A stretch of DNA of 64,000 nucleotides from Pseudoalteromonas sp. 0303. Its GTDB lineage: Bacteria; Pseudomonadota; Gammaproteobacteria; Enterobacterales; Alteromonadaceae. This document shows positions 30,185 to 38,742 of the stretch, in pieces. Each line of letters opens with the position of its first letter. The first letter of the stretch is position 1. The notes below the pieces were generated by a model. It ran no database searches, was not told the DNA's origin, and saw only the letters and a list, made by a program, of their open reading frames with translations. Made by a program: the position numbers and the translations under genes. The stretch covers positions 1-64,000 of the forward strand of contig NZ_JABVXF010000015.1 in assembly GCF_013349995.1 (NCBI RefSeq), in the 5' to 3' direction.

Positions 30185-31015
30185 ATGTTAGTTAATTTTT
30201 CAAAAATGCACGGCCTAGGTAATGACTTTGTCGTTATTGATAACATTACTCAAAATGTTTTTTTATCACGTGATCAAATAAAGAAGCTGGCAGATCGCCA
30301 TTTCGGCATTGGCTTCGATCAACTGCTTATGGTTGAAGCCCCTTACTCTCCTGATCTCGATTTTCATTATCGAATTTTCAATGCCGATGGTAACGAAGTT
30401 GAACAATGCGGCAACGGCGCGCGCTGTTTCGCTCGCTTTGTACGTATGAAAGGCCTGACCAATAAGCATAAAATATCGGTTTCAACAAAATCTGGTAACC
30501 TCACGCTTTATATAGAGAAAGATGGCCAAGTAACGGTAAATATGGGCCACCCCAGTTTTGAACCGAACAAAATCCCATTAAAAGCCAGCAAGCGTGAGTT
30601 GACCTATATTCTTCGTACGGAAGAACACACTGTATTTAGTGGCGCAGTGTCGATGGGTAACCCACATTGCGTGTTAGAAGTTGATGACATTCATACCGCA
30701 GAAGTCGCCACCTTAGGCCCACTCCTTGAAAATCATGAACGCTTTCCACAACGCGCAAATGTTGGCTTTATGCAGGTAATTTCGCAAGATCACATTAAAC
30801 TAAGAGTGTGGGAACGTGGCGTTAGTGAAACCTTAGCCTGTGGTACAGGTGCCTGTGCTGCGGTCGTGGTTGGTCAAATTCAGAGTAAACTTGCGACTAC
30901 CGTACAAGTTGACTTACCCGGCGGCAGTTTACAAGTGCGTTGGCAAGGCGAAGGCCACCCTGTACGAATGACAGGCCCTGCTGAGCATGTTTTTGATGGA
31001 CAAGTGGCACTATGA
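30185..31015 (+). CDS. dapF: Diaminopimelate epimerase
   Basis: Epimerises LL- to meso-diaminopimelate for lysine and peptidoglycan synthesis, without a cofactor. 276 residues. The two catalytic cysteines are visible in QCGNGARCF (about 72-80) and ACGTGACAA (about 218-226). [15 protein letters not shown] at the N-terminus is diagnostic. Its stop codon overlaps the ATG of the DUF484 gene (ATGA), as in E. coli. Confidence 0.97.
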   Translation: MLVNFSKMHGLGNDFVVIDNITQNVFLSRDQIKKLADRHFGIGFDQLLMVEAPYSPDLDFHYRIFNADGNEVEQCGNGARCFARFVRMKGLTNKHKISVSTKSGNLTLYIEKDGQVTVNMGHPSFEPNKIPLKASKRELTYILRTEEHTVFSGAVSMGNPHCVLEVDDIHTAEVATLGPLLENHERFPQRANVGFMQVISQDHIKLRVWERGVSETLACGTGACAAVVVGQIQSKLATTVQVDLPGGSLQVRWQGEGHPVRMTGPAEHVFDGQVAL

Positions 31016-31623
31016 GCAAACTAACAGAACAACAAATTGCTGAATATTTAAAAGCACACCCTGATTTTTTTATTAAAAACCCTGATGTGCTCGCCGAAGC
31101 TGAACTACAACAGCAAACGGCGGGAACAACCTCTTTGGTACATATCCAACAGCGCCAATTACGCGAACACAATACGTTATTAAAAAATAAGATTGATCAG
31201 CTCGTTGAACAAGCAAAAGAAAACGAGTTAATTTACCGCTTATTTAGCGACTGTCATCGTCAGTTATGGACTAACTACGACTTTACGACACTGGCTAGCA
31301 ATTTGCGCAATATTATTTGCACTAATCCATCCATTAACGAATGCCACTTAGTTAAGTACGATAAAAAGTTTGATGAATTAATTGCTCACCGCCTGCAAAA
31401 CGACGGCATTTACTTGGGTCGAGTAAGCCAACAAGAAAGAGACTTACTGTTTTCAGACACGACTCAATCGACAGCTTTATATTTAATTGGTAACACGAAA
31501 CACCCTGTGGCAATTTTGGCGTTTGGTAGTGATGACGTAAACCACTTCGAACCGGCAAAAGACAGCTTTTTTGTCCTTGAGTTTGTGCGCTCATTGCAAC
31601 TGCGCTTATTGGAACTCGCATGA
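31012..31623 (+). CDS. DUF484 family protein (YigA-like)
   Basis: 203 residues of the DUF484/YigA family, which is always found between dapF and xerC and is distantly GAF-like. It begins [20 protein letters not shown], followed by a coiled-coil helix ([20 protein letters not shown], about 45-64) and a GAF-type sensing fold. Function unproven. It overlaps both neighbours by 4 nt, which indicates translational coupling with dapF and xerC. Confidence 0.9.
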   Translation: MSKLTEQQIAEYLKAHPDFFIKNPDVLAEAELQQQTAGTTSLVHIQQRQLREHNTLLKNKIDQLVEQAKENELIYRLFSDCHRQLWTNYDFTTLASNLRNIICTNPSINECHLVKYDKKFDELIAHRLQNDGIYLGRVSQQERDLLFSDTTQSTALYLIGNTKHPVAILAFGSDDVNHFEPAKDSFFVLEFVRSLQLRLLELA

Positions 31624-32573
31624 GCGATGTGACGACGCCAAACATTGATGAATTAAGTGATGCTTGGCGTACACCCATCCAACTTTTTGCAGATTACTTA
31701 CGCTACGAAAAACAATACTCAGCGCACACAGTAAACCAATACACGAGCCAGCTAGGATTTGCAGCTTTGTACTTTAGTAAGCTATGTGAAGACTGGTTTG
31801 CTGTTCAAGGTGAGCATATTCGCCGTTACAGCATGCAAATGCGCAGCAAACAATTGAGTGGTCGCACAATCAGTTTAAAACTGAGTTGTATTCGCAGTTT
31901 ATATAAATTTTTAAAAGCCAAAAATATAGCCAGTCAGGCACATTATCACAATCCAGCAGAAGCCATTAAAGGTCCGAAGTTTTCCAAACCTTTACCCAAA
32001 AATTTGGACGTTGATCAAATGGCTAAGCTACTAGAACTGCCCGATGATGAGCCTTTAGCTATTCGTGACAAAGCCATGATGGAATTAATGTACTCATCGG
32101 GTCTGCGTATTAGCGAGTTAGTTGGTGCTAACATACAAGATATAAACCCGACTGAAGGCGAAATTTTAGTCCGTGGTAAAGGTAACAAAGAACGTTTATT
32201 ACCTGTAGGCAGCAAAGCGCTCAGTGCATTAAAAGCATGGCTGAAAATTCGCCCTCAATTTGCACATCCTGATGAAATAGCCGTGTTTGTTAGCAGCCAA
32301 AAAAAGCGAATTTCCGTACGCCAAGTTCGCCTTCGCATGCAAGAGTGGGGTATTAAGCAAGGGATCAGCTCGCAAGTGCATCCGCATAAATTACGCCACT
32401 CATTTGCGTCACATATCTTAGAATCATCTGGGGATCTGCGTGCCGTACAAGAACTGTTAGGACACAGTAGTTTGTCTGCAACGCAAGTTTATACACATTT
32501 AGATTTTCAGCATTTAGCTAAAGTGTACGATAATACCCATCCACGCGCTAAAAAGCGCTCAACATCAGAGTAA
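31620..32573 (+). CDS. xerC: Tyrosine recombinase XerC
   Basis: Chromosome dimer resolvase acting with XerD at dif during cell division. 317 residues: N-terminal SAM-like DNA-binding domain (about 18-105), C-terminal catalytic domain with Arg in SSGLRISELV (about 159-168), HPHKLRHSFASH, LLGHSSLSATQVYTH with the nucleophilic Tyr (about 291). Housekeeping location in the dapF operon, not a mobile integrase. No dif site was found in the window. Confidence 0.95.
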   Translation: MSDVTTPNIDELSDAWRTPIQLFADYLRYEKQYSAHTVNQYTSQLGFAALYFSKLCEDWFAVQGEHIRRYSMQMRSKQLSGRTISLKLSCIRSLYKFLKAKNIASQAHYHNPAEAIKGPKFSKPLPKNLDVDQMAKLLELPDDEPLAIRDKAMMELMYSSGLRISELVGANIQDINPTEGEILVRGKGNKERLLPVGSKALSALKAWLKIRPQFAHPDEIAVFVSSQKKRISVRQVRLRMQEWGIKQGISSQVHPHKLRHSFASHILESSGDLRAVQELLGHSSLSATQVYTHLDFQHLAKVYDNTHPRAKKRSTSE

Positions 32574-32585
32574 ACCCTTGTCATT

Positions 32586-33296
32586 ATGATCCGATTTAAC
32601 CGTGCCCTATCGCCAGTTTCAGTTTTAAGTTTTGATTTAGACGACACACTTTACAACAACCATCCGATCATAAAATCAGCCTTACAAGCACAAGCTGATT
32701 ACCTCGAAGCGCTAGACCAATGGCCAGCCGATAGCATGAGCTACTGGTTAACATGCCGCGATAATGCCTTAAAACATGATGCAACTTTAATTGATGATGT
32801 TACGCGCTGGCGACAAGCTGCATTACACTATGCCATGACCGATCTGGGTTTTTCAGCAGAGCAAGCTCAGTTGCATGCCGAAAATGCTTATCAGGCATTC
32901 GCTGATGCCCGCAGTCAAATAACCGTGACTGATGAAGTGCTTGAATTACTTGCTAACCTCAGTAAACACTACCGCCTCATCGCCATCACCAATGGTAATG
33001 TCGAAGTAGAAAAGTTTAACCTTAATGGCGTGTTTGAGTTAGTTTTACAAGCTGGCCCACATGGAAAAGCGAAGCCGCATAGCGCCTTATTTGATAGCGC
33101 AGCCAAACACTTAAAGGTGCCTCACAAGGAAATTTTGCACATTGGCGATAGCCTAGATACTGATGTGCAAGGCGCCAATAATGCCGGCTGCCAAAGTGTT
33201 TGGCTAAATAACCAAGCAACGCAATATCGTTATCAAGGATTAGCTGATATTGAAATAAACAATATCATGTCGCTCAATCATTTAGTTAAAAAGTAA
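32586..33296 (+). CDS. yigB: HAD-superfamily phosphatase YigB (FMN/riboflavin-pathway type)
   Basis: 236 residues of the haloacid dehalogenase fold. Motif I is SFDLDDTLYNN (about 15-25), motif II AITNGN (about 137), motif III the Lys in GKAKPH and motif IV LHIGDSLDTDVQGA (about 183-196). E. coli YigB, in the same position after xerC, dephosphorylates 5-amino-6-ribitylamino-uracil phosphate and FMN. Twelve bases after xerC, without a clear ribosome binding site, so likely coupled to it. Confidence 0.88.
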   Translation: MIRFNRALSPVSVLSFDLDDTLYNNHPIIKSALQAQADYLEALDQWPADSMSYWLTCRDNALKHDATLIDDVTRWRQAALHYAMTDLGFSAEQAQLHAENAYQAFADARSQITVTDEVLELLANLSKHYRLIAITNGNVEVEKFNLNGVFELVLQAGPHGKAKPHSALFDSAAKHLKVPHKEILHIGDSLDTDVQGANNAGCQSVWLNNQATQYRYQGLADIEINNIMSLNHLVKK

Positions 33297-33365
33297 CGAC
33301 TTTCAAAGATTTATTTTATGCTGAGTAAATAGGCAACGAAGATTTAAAACAGGTGGGCGAAACGG

Positions 33366-34478
33366 ATGAATGCTTTACTTAAATTAATATTACTGTGTTC
33401 TCTTTGTTTAAATGGTTACTTTATTTGGCAGCTTTTTAACCCAGCAAAGCCTGTAAAAATAGAAACTGTCGCACCAGCGCCTAAAGTACAAAAAGGCACG
33501 GTCTTACCTGCCCACTTCCAGCAAGCAGTTGCACTATTTAGCAATCAGTTATTTGATAAAGCCGTCGCTGAGTACACTCAATTACTTGTGAATGAACCTC
33601 GCTATGCAAGGCAGCTAAAGCAAGCTTGGCAACAGCAACTAGAATCATGGCTTTCCCATAAAAAATTCACTTTAAGTGAGCAATTTTTAACGGCCTTTTT
33701 AAATAGCCACCCTTACGATGTCACCATGCTTGAACTTGAAGCTAAGCGTTTAATCGCACAAGGTGATACCCAACAAGGTATTATCAATTTACTGGCTCTT
33801 AGCAACCAGTTAGACAGCAATGATAAGCAACAGCTTAACAAACAAATAGACGAGCTAAGCACATCCTATATTGATGAACTTATTGCGACGCAACAATGGC
33901 AAGCTCTACTTAATAGCAGTCAACAATGGCTTGATTACACGCCTGGCAACGCGCAGTACTTATATAACTATGCATTAGCTAACTATCATTTAGAAGATTA
34001 TGTCGCGAGCCAAATAACCCTAGATCAACTGCCTGAAGATCATGACTATAAACAACAGGCCGAGCAATTACACCTATTGATTCAACAAGCCTTAGCAGGT
34101 GTTGAAGTTATAAAATTAACCGCTCGAGGTTCACATTATTTAGTAAACAGTATTATCAACGATGATATTGAAACCGAACTGATGGTCGACACAGGCGCTA
34201 GCTTTACTGTAATCAACCAAACATTATTAAACTCGCTTAACACCCCAGCCAATTTTCTTGGCACACTTAAGGTAAACACAGCTAATGGAATTGTTGAAGC
34301 ACATCGTTATCAGCTCGAATCATTTCAAGTCGGTCAACAACGTATTAGTAATTTTGAAGTGCTGGTAATAAAAAATCATGCTGGCTATGGCTTATTAGGT
34401 ATGAACTTTTTAGAGAATTTTAAGTTTAATATCAATCAGCAAGTGAATGAGTTAGAGTTGATAAAGAACAATTTTTAA
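33366..34478 (+). CDS. Membrane-anchored TPR protein with retropepsin-like aspartic protease domain
   Basis: 370 residues. An N-terminal signal anchor (about 4-24) places the rest in the periplasm. A TPR-type helical region (about 45-245) precedes a single aspartic-protease lobe of clan AA (about 250-365) with the active-site motif MVDTGASFTV (about 273-282) and a late LLGMNFLENF segment as the second hydrophobic-Gly motif. One lobe implies homodimer action, as in retroviral proteases. Substrate unknown. Only 9 bp separate it from the HopJ-family gene. Confidence 0.8.
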   Translation: MNALLKLILLCSLCLNGYFIWQLFNPAKPVKIETVAPAPKVQKGTVLPAHFQQAVALFSNQLFDKAVAEYTQLLVNEPRYARQLKQAWQQQLESWLSHKKFTLSEQFLTAFLNSHPYDVTMLELEAKRLIAQGDTQQGIINLLALSNQLDSNDKQQLNKQIDELSTSYIDELIATQQWQALLNSSQQWLDYTPGNAQYLYNYALANYHLEDYVASQITLDQLPEDHDYKQQAEQLHLLIQQALAGVEVIKLTARGSHYLVNSIINDDIETELMVDTGASFTVINQTLLNSLNTPANFLGTLKVNTANGIVEAHRYQLESFQVGQQRISNFEVLVIKNHAGYGLLGMNFLENFKFNINQQVNELELIKNNF

Positions 34479-34487
34479 GGACAAGCA

Positions 34488-34847
34488 ATGACTCTTAACG
34501 AATTCCTTGCGACATTAGCAAGCACACCACAGCAAATTGAGTTTACCGATACCATGGCGGTTATAGACAGCAATTATGATTTTACCCCAAGCGGTTTTAA
34601 CAATCATGGCTTGCTTAGCGAAGCAAATGAAAATAATGGCTCATGTAAAATTTTTGCCTTTGCAAAGCTTAATCAACTAAGTAAACAAAACACCCTAGAT
34701 TGCTTTGGCGCGTTTTATCGTGATGATGTGTTGCCCAATCCTGAAGGGCAAGACCATATGAACATTCGCACTTTCATGCTTGCCCCTGAGACAACGCCTT
34801 TCTTAGGTGTTACTTTTACCGAGCAAGACGTGCTTAAAGCGAAGTGA
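34488..34847 (+). CDS. HopJ type III effector family protein
   Basis: 119 residues. The family is named after a Pseudomonas syringae candidate effector but is widespread in non-pathogens, and its function is not established. Typical strings are IEFTDTMAVIDSNYDFTPSGF (split across about 18-38), ENNGSCKIFAFAKLN and LDCFGAFYRDDVL. AAGGA lies six bases before the ATG, nine bases after the protease gene stop, so they are probably one transcript. No secretion system genes are nearby. Confidence 0.82.
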   Translation: MTLNEFLATLASTPQQIEFTDTMAVIDSNYDFTPSGFNNHGLLSEANENNGSCKIFAFAKLNQLSKQNTLDCFGAFYRDDVLPNPEGQDHMNIRTFMLAPETTPFLGVTFTEQDVLKAK

Positions 34848-34860
34848 GTAAAGCTGATAT

Positions 34861-35268
34861 TTAAAGGCTTTTTTCCATAAAATAACGGCAGCCGTCGAGT
34901 GGGTAGTTACTCATTTCGTATTTAACTTGGTAGCCGTTGTTTTCGTAAAAGGGTTTAGCTTGGAAATCGAGCGTATCAAGTTGTGCGGTGTTTGCACCAA
35001 GCGCTTTAGCTTTACTCTCTAATTCAGCGAGTAATCGTGTCGCAAGCCCTTTACCACGAGTCTTATCATCACACCAAAGCCAGCTGATAAGTAGCCAGTT
35101 ACCAAATACTTGGCCATGAATACCAGCTACAACAATGTTATGTTTATTAACGAACTTAAAGCCTAAAGGAATACGCTCGGCATTAAAATGCGCGGCGTTG
35201 AAAGCAACAATATGTTCTCTGAGCTGGTTGTTTAAATCAGCTGAGTCATCACTTTTTAATTGATACAT
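34861..35268 (-). CDS. GNAT family N-acetyltransferase
   Basis: 135 residues. The acetyl-CoA pyrophosphate-binding loop RGKGLATRL (about 71-79) and the C-terminal FYENNGYQVKYEM are the family signatures. A hydrophobic WLLISWLWCDD strand forms the core sheet. Acceptor substrate unknown; it could modify small molecules or protein N-termini. Convergent with the HopJ-family gene, 13 bp apart. Confidence 0.82.
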   Translation of the reverse strand: MYQLKSDDSADLNNQLREHIVAFNAAHFNAERIPLGFKFVNKHNIVVAGIHGQVFGNWLLISWLWCDDKTRGKGLATRLLAELESKAKALGANTAQLDTLDFQAKPFYENNGYQVKYEMSNYPLDGCRYFMEKSL

Positions 35269-35315
35269 AGCATACCTATAAAATGTTATGACTCAGTATA
35301 CGCTTATATCGTTAA

Positions 35316-35621
35316 TCAGTATAAGTGGTTCTTACCATAAGGTACTTCGAGCATATTACTCGCCAGCTTTTCGGGCTGACCGCACATCTCATCATAAGCA
35401 CTGGTGTGGCGTAAAACCATATCGCCATAACTTAGGTGATCAAGACGTTTTTGAATGTGCAACGGGCTAATATCACGAATAAACTCACCTTGCTCATCAG
35501 TGACATAATATTCAACGTTATTGATGACCACAGACACCTGATACAGTGCCATTTCCAACGAGTGAAGGATAACCTTTTGCAGTGGCTGATGATCTGCAAG
35601 CTCTGATAACTTGATAGGCAT
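35316..35621 (-). CDS. DUF6482-like small protein
   Basis: 101 residues. It seems to belong to the DUF6482 family, mainly from the VLRHTSAYDEMCG segment (about 69-81) and a central strand pair (YQVSVVINNVEYYVTDEQG). The function is unknown. The start ATG 35621 has GAGGA six bases upstream, arguing for a real gene. It is divergent from the pseudouridine synthase. Confidence 0.6.
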   Translation of the reverse strand: MPIKLSELADHQPLQKVILHSLEMALYQVSVVINNVEYYVTDEQGEFIRDISPLHIQKRLDHLSYGDMVLRHTSAYDEMCGQPEKLASNMLEVPYGKNHLY

Positions 35622-35701
35622 GTGCGTTCCTCTTTGATGGTGGAACTATTTATACGTGATTTTGGTATACTGTGATCAAATTAATTGTACAAAAAGCATC
35701 C

Positions 35702-36388
35702 ATGACTGAAAAAGTGCGACTCGCCAAATTTATTGCCCATGCAGGTATCTGCTCTCGAAAGCAAGCATCGCGCTTGATTGACCAAGGTGAGGTAACAGTA
35801 AATGGTCGTGCTGCAAATCATATAGATCATGTTGATGAGCACGATGATGTGATTGTACTTGGCGAAAAAATATCAGAAAAAGCGCCACTCACCTACTTTG
35901 CGTATAACAAACCCGTTGGTATAGATTGCAAATTAAATGCTGACGACCCAACCAGTCTTATTCATAGTCTACCTAAAACCACTCGGGTTTACCCAATTGG
36001 TCGGCTCGACAAAGACTCCCGAGGTTTGTTGATTTTGACCAATGACGGTGAGTTTTGTAATCAACTGATCCACCCTGATTACCACCAACCCAAACGCTAT
36101 TTAGTTACGGTAGATAAGCCCCTTGATGGCGACTTCTGTGAAAAAATGGCGAGCGGTGTGCCTGTCGATAAACAAATAACCCTCCCTTGCACGGTGACTC
36201 AAGTCAACGAAACGCAGTTTTGCATCGTCTTAAAACAAGGCTTAAATCGGCAAATACGAAAAATGGCTCGTTTTTGTGGCTACAAAGTCATCGATCTGTA
36301 CCGCACAGATATCGCAAAGCTATCACTCACTACGCTGAACTTGCCCGAAGGACAGATAGTCAATATCAAAAAATGTGACATTCTCTAG
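35702..36388 (+). CDS. rluF: RluF-like 23S rRNA pseudouridine synthase
   Basis: 228 residues from ATG 35702. A GTG at 35672 is open too, but a TATACT box at 35666-35671 suggests that transcription begins after it. An N-terminal S4 RNA-binding domain (about 5-50, with ICSRKQASRLIDQGEVTVNG) precedes the RsuA/RluB/E/F catalytic domain with the active Asp in PIGRLDKDSRGLL (about 102-114) and GLNRQIRKM. The string KPVGID.C fits RluF (pseudouridine 2604) best, but RluB/RluE-type activity cannot be excluded. Confidence 0.85.
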   Translation: MTEKVRLAKFIAHAGICSRKQASRLIDQGEVTVNGRAANHIDHVDEHDDVIVLGEKISEKAPLTYFAYNKPVGIDCKLNADDPTSLIHSLPKTTRVYPIGRLDKDSRGLLILTNDGEFCNQLIHPDYHQPKRYLVTVDKPLDGDFCEKMASGVPVDKQITLPCTVTQVNETQFCIVLKQGLNRQIRKMARFCGYKVIDLYRTDIAKLSLTTLNLPEGQIVNIKKCDIL

Positions 36389-36408
36389 CAAAAAAGTTTG
36401 CATTAATT

Positions 36409-36424
36409 GATTACGCGTGTAATC
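36409..36424. promoter_or_regulatory. BlaI-type operator 1
   Basis: Perfect inverted repeat GATTAC-GCGT-GTAATC, holding TAC-N4-GTA as in BlaI/MecI operators. Together with operator 2 it lies directly upstream of the blaI-like gene, 26 bp centre to centre. It overlaps a likely -10 (TAATCT 36420-36425) with TTGCAT (36398-36403) as the -35. Confidence 0.7.
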
Positions 36425-36434
36425 TTAAATTAAA

Positions 36435-36450
36435 GATTACATCTGTAGGC
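36435..36450. promoter_or_regulatory. BlaI-type operator 2
   Basis: GATTAC-ATCT-GTAGGC: the core TACATCTGTA is the exact TACA-N2-TGTA palindrome known for BlaI/MecI repressors, and the left arm is identical to that of operator 1. It ends seven bases before the repressor ATG, so bound repressor would block its own transcription. Confidence 0.72.
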
Positions 36451-36456
36451 ATAAAA

Positions 36457-36831
36457 ATGATTGAACTTTCTAAAGCTGAATTCGAAGTATTAGATGCGGT
36501 ATGGCTTGGCTACCCAGCCACGGCAAGTGAAGTAATTGCGCGTTTAAGTGACGATAAAGAATGGCACGGAAAAACCATCAAAACGCTACTAAGCCGTTTA
36601 GTTAAAAAAGGCGCACTTAGCTTCGAGAAACAAGGCCGCCAATATAACTACACTCCTTGCATCGCCCGTGAAGAATACACATTAAAAGAAAGTCAAAGCT
36701 TTATTGAGCGCTTTTTTAATGGCCGTATTGCGCCATTGGTGAGTGGTTTTGCTAAATCAGAGCAACTCTCGCAACATGATATTGATGAGCTAAAAAAGGT
36801 CATTGATGACTGGGAAAAACAGCAAAAGTAA
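36457..36831 (+). CDS. BlaI/MecI/CopY family transcriptional repressor
   Basis: 124 residues. The winged helix-turn-helix covers about 5-75 (AEFEVLDAVWLGYPATASEV, WHGKTIKTLLSRLVKKGAL, FEKQGRQYNY), and the C-terminal helix (about 85-120) dimerises. In BlaI systems the repressor is cut by the M56 protease encoded next to it. Here that gene follows after 9 bp. Two operator-like palindromes sit in its promoter, so autoregulation is likely. No beta-lactamase gene is adjacent, and the inducing signal is unknown. Confidence 0.88.
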   Translation: MIELSKAEFEVLDAVWLGYPATASEVIARLSDDKEWHGKTIKTLLSRLVKKGALSFEKQGRQYNYTPCIAREEYTLKESQSFIERFFNGRIAPLVSGFAKSEQLSQHDIDELKKVIDDWEKQQK

Positions 36832-36840
36832 GGCTTTGTT

Positions 36841-38046
36841 ATGTTAGATGCATTTTTTAATTGGCTGTTAGAACAACAGCTTTTGATCTCATCTGCAATT
36901 TTGTTTTTATTGCTGCTAGAGCGAAAATTATTGAGCCAATTATCAGCACGCTTGGTTTATACGCTGTGGGCACTACTACCTATTAGCTTACTGTTAGCGA
37001 ACCTGCCAAATCACTTAAAGCCGATACAAAACGACTTTATCAGTAAGCTGACTATCACGCCAAACACAGCAATAATGCCGCAGTTTACGCTCACTTGGTT
37101 TGCTATTTATGGCTTTATTAGTGCAGCACTGCTGATCACTGCCATATATTTTCATTTCCGCTTTTTAGCAAAACTGCAATTAGAGCCAATTACGGTTGTT
37201 CATCACAACAGCCAAAGTATGCGCTTATACCAAAGCAAACAGGTGAGCTCCCCCATGGTTGTAGGCGTTATTAACACCAAGTTAGTACTGCCTACAAACT
37301 ATCAAAGCCACTACGATAGCCATGCTTTAGCGCTTATTTTAGAGCATGAATCTGTGCACATTAAACGTAAAGACAATCTAATTAATGCCATCGCTTTGAG
37401 TGCCACTATTGTGCAGTGGTTTAACCCAATCGCTTGGCTTGGCTATGCAAGCCTGCGCCGTATTCAAGAGCTTTCATGTGATGAGCAGGTACTCAAAAAT
37501 AAATCGACAGAGCAACGAATTTTATACAGTAAGGCATTAGTGCACTGTGCAAGCTTTAGCAGAACAGGCTTAATGGCTTATTCACAATACGGAGATAAAA
37601 ACACCATGTTACAACGTCTAAATCAAATAAAGCAGATCGACAACAGCTCATTTATCGCAAAAACAGCGTTAGTTATTTTTACAACGGGCATGCTTAGCAG
37701 CTTTGCCATTGCAAAACAGCCTATGTCAGTTGAAAAGACAAAAGACTATCAAGCGGTTATGCGCGTAGAGCCGATATACCCAATTCAAGCTGCAGAGCAA
37801 GGCATTAGCGGTTCAGTCGTTTTGAAATACGATATTTTACCAAGTGGCGCCACCAGCAATGTTAGTGTGGTAAGTGCAGAGCCTGAGAATGTTTTCAATC
37901 GAGAAGCGAAAAGAGCCTTAAAACAATGGCAATATGCGCCGTCTGAATCTGGCTTTAAAAACGCCTTAGTACAACTCGATTTCGCCTTAGACGAAAACTA
38001 TCAAGCAAAGGATTTAATTGAGAAAATTAAAGTTAGCTCTAAGTAA
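36841..38046 (+). CDS. M56 (BlaR1/MecR1-type) membrane metalloprotease with TonB-like C-terminal domain
   Basis: 401 residues. Membrane helices at about 10-25, 38-55, 85-105 and 272-290 frame the zinc-protease domain with HESVH (about 169-173) and the downstream Glu in RRIQELSCDEQVL. Past the last helix it has a TonB C-terminal-type fold (about 305-392, RVEPIYPIQAAEQGISGSVVL split over 309-330, and AKRALKQWQY) rather than the penicillin-binding sensor of BlaR1. It should cleave the BlaI-type repressor on a periplasmic cue, but that cue is probably not a beta-lactam. Confidence 0.85.
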   Translation: MLDAFFNWLLEQQLLISSAILFLLLLERKLLSQLSARLVYTLWALLPISLLLANLPNHLKPIQNDFISKLTITPNTAIMPQFTLTWFAIYGFISAALLITAIYFHFRFLAKLQLEPITVVHHNSQSMRLYQSKQVSSPMVVGVINTKLVLPTNYQSHYDSHALALILEHESVHIKRKDNLINAIALSATIVQWFNPIAWLGYASLRRIQELSCDEQVLKNKSTEQRILYSKALVHCASFSRTGLMAYSQYGDKNTMLQRLNQIKQIDNSSFIAKTALVIFTTGMLSSFAIAKQPMSVEKTKDYQAVMRVEPIYPIQAAEQGISGSVVLKYDILPSGATSNVSVVSAEPENVFNREAKRALKQWQYAPSESGFKNALVQLDFALDENYQAKDLIEKIKVSSK

Positions 38047-38065
38047 GAGAAGCCATTAAGACCCT

Positions 38066-38105
38066 AAAGCAAGCGCCTTATTTAAGCCGCTTGCTTTGTG
38101 GTTTT
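38066..38105 (+). terminator. Intrinsic terminator after the M56 gene
   Basis: The stem AAAGCAAGCG/CGCTTGCTTT (38066-38075/38088-38097) is followed by GTGGTTTTT. It starts about 20 nt after the stop codon. Confidence 0.65.
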
Positions 38106-38123
38106 TAACTCATTGCCTTGTGA

Positions 38124-38507
38124 CTAGAGGCAAACAGCAATCATCGCCACAGCACAAACATAACCAACAAGCCAAACTAATGAGCGTAAAATATCCTGGT
38201 TTATGTAGTAGAAAATACAATACAACACGCGGGCGATAACATGCATAATCGCCAGGATTTCAGTCACCTGATAGATATTATTACTACCGATTACCACCGC
38301 CAGCGCTACTGCAAAAATAATCAGAGATTCAAAGCTATTTTGATGTGCTGCTAATGCACGAGCACCAAAGCCGGTTAGTTTAGCTTGTTGTTCACGCGGA
38401 TGCTTATTGTCGTAGCCTGACAACTTATTTTGTGCAAAAGCCACGGGGGCTTTAGCTAAATAAGGTATGAGCACTGCGATGAGTGCGCAGATAATCAATG
38501 TGGTCAT
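38124..38507 (-). CDS. MAPEG family membrane protein
   Basis: 127 residues with four predicted membrane helices (about 1-20, 50-72, 78-97, 105-126). The family (membrane-associated proteins in eicosanoid and glutathione metabolism) is marked by the loop GFGARALAAHQNSFESLIIFA (split here: about 47-67). Bacterial members may act as glutathione transferases or peroxidases; the substrate is unknown. AAGGAAG lies before the ATG. Confidence 0.82.
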   Translation of the reverse strand: MTTLIICALIAVLIPYLAKAPVAFAQNKLSGYDNKHPREQQAKLTGFGARALAAHQNSFESLIIFAVALAVVIGSNNIYQVTEILAIMHVIARVLYCIFYYINQDILRSLVWLVGYVCAVAMIAVCL

Positions 38508-38552
38508 GATACTTCCTTATCTTTTAACTGTAATAGCTCACCCTACCGCAAA

Positions 38553-38586
38553 CAAAAAAAAGCCGCTACTTAAAACAGCAGCGGCC
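38553..38586 (-). terminator. Orphan intrinsic terminator on the minus strand
   Basis: On the minus strand the stem GCCGCT/AGCGGC (38585-38580/38567-38562) runs into eight or more T residues. It lies upstream of the MAPEG gene, and no annotated minus-strand gene ends here. It may end a small unannotated transcript starting between 38600 and 38742. Confidence 0.6.
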
Positions 38587-38742
38587 AGCAATAGCATCAT
38601 TGTCACTATAGTCTAAAGCCAACATAAAAGCCCTGCGGCATATTGTCACAGCTGAGTTTTTCTCAAGTTGGTCGATAAGCTAATGCTCTCATACTTTGGT
38701 TTTGTTACTCTAAGCGCCTCTCCTTATTAATTTATTTTCAAT

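Noticed and set aside
31620..32573. Tyrosine recombinase as evidence of an integrated element
   Set aside because: Sequence and operon position identify housekeeping XerC; no att repeats or cargo genes flank it.
34488..34847. HopJ-family gene as a type III effector
   Set aside because: No secretion system or chaperone genes are present, and the family is common in free-living bacteria.
35672..35701. GTG start giving ten more residues to the pseudouridine synthase
   Set aside because: It overlaps the -10 box TATACT and would lie before the likely transcription start.
36457..38046. BlaI/M56 pair as a beta-lactam resistance locus
   Set aside because: No beta-lactamase or penicillin-binding sensor domain is present.
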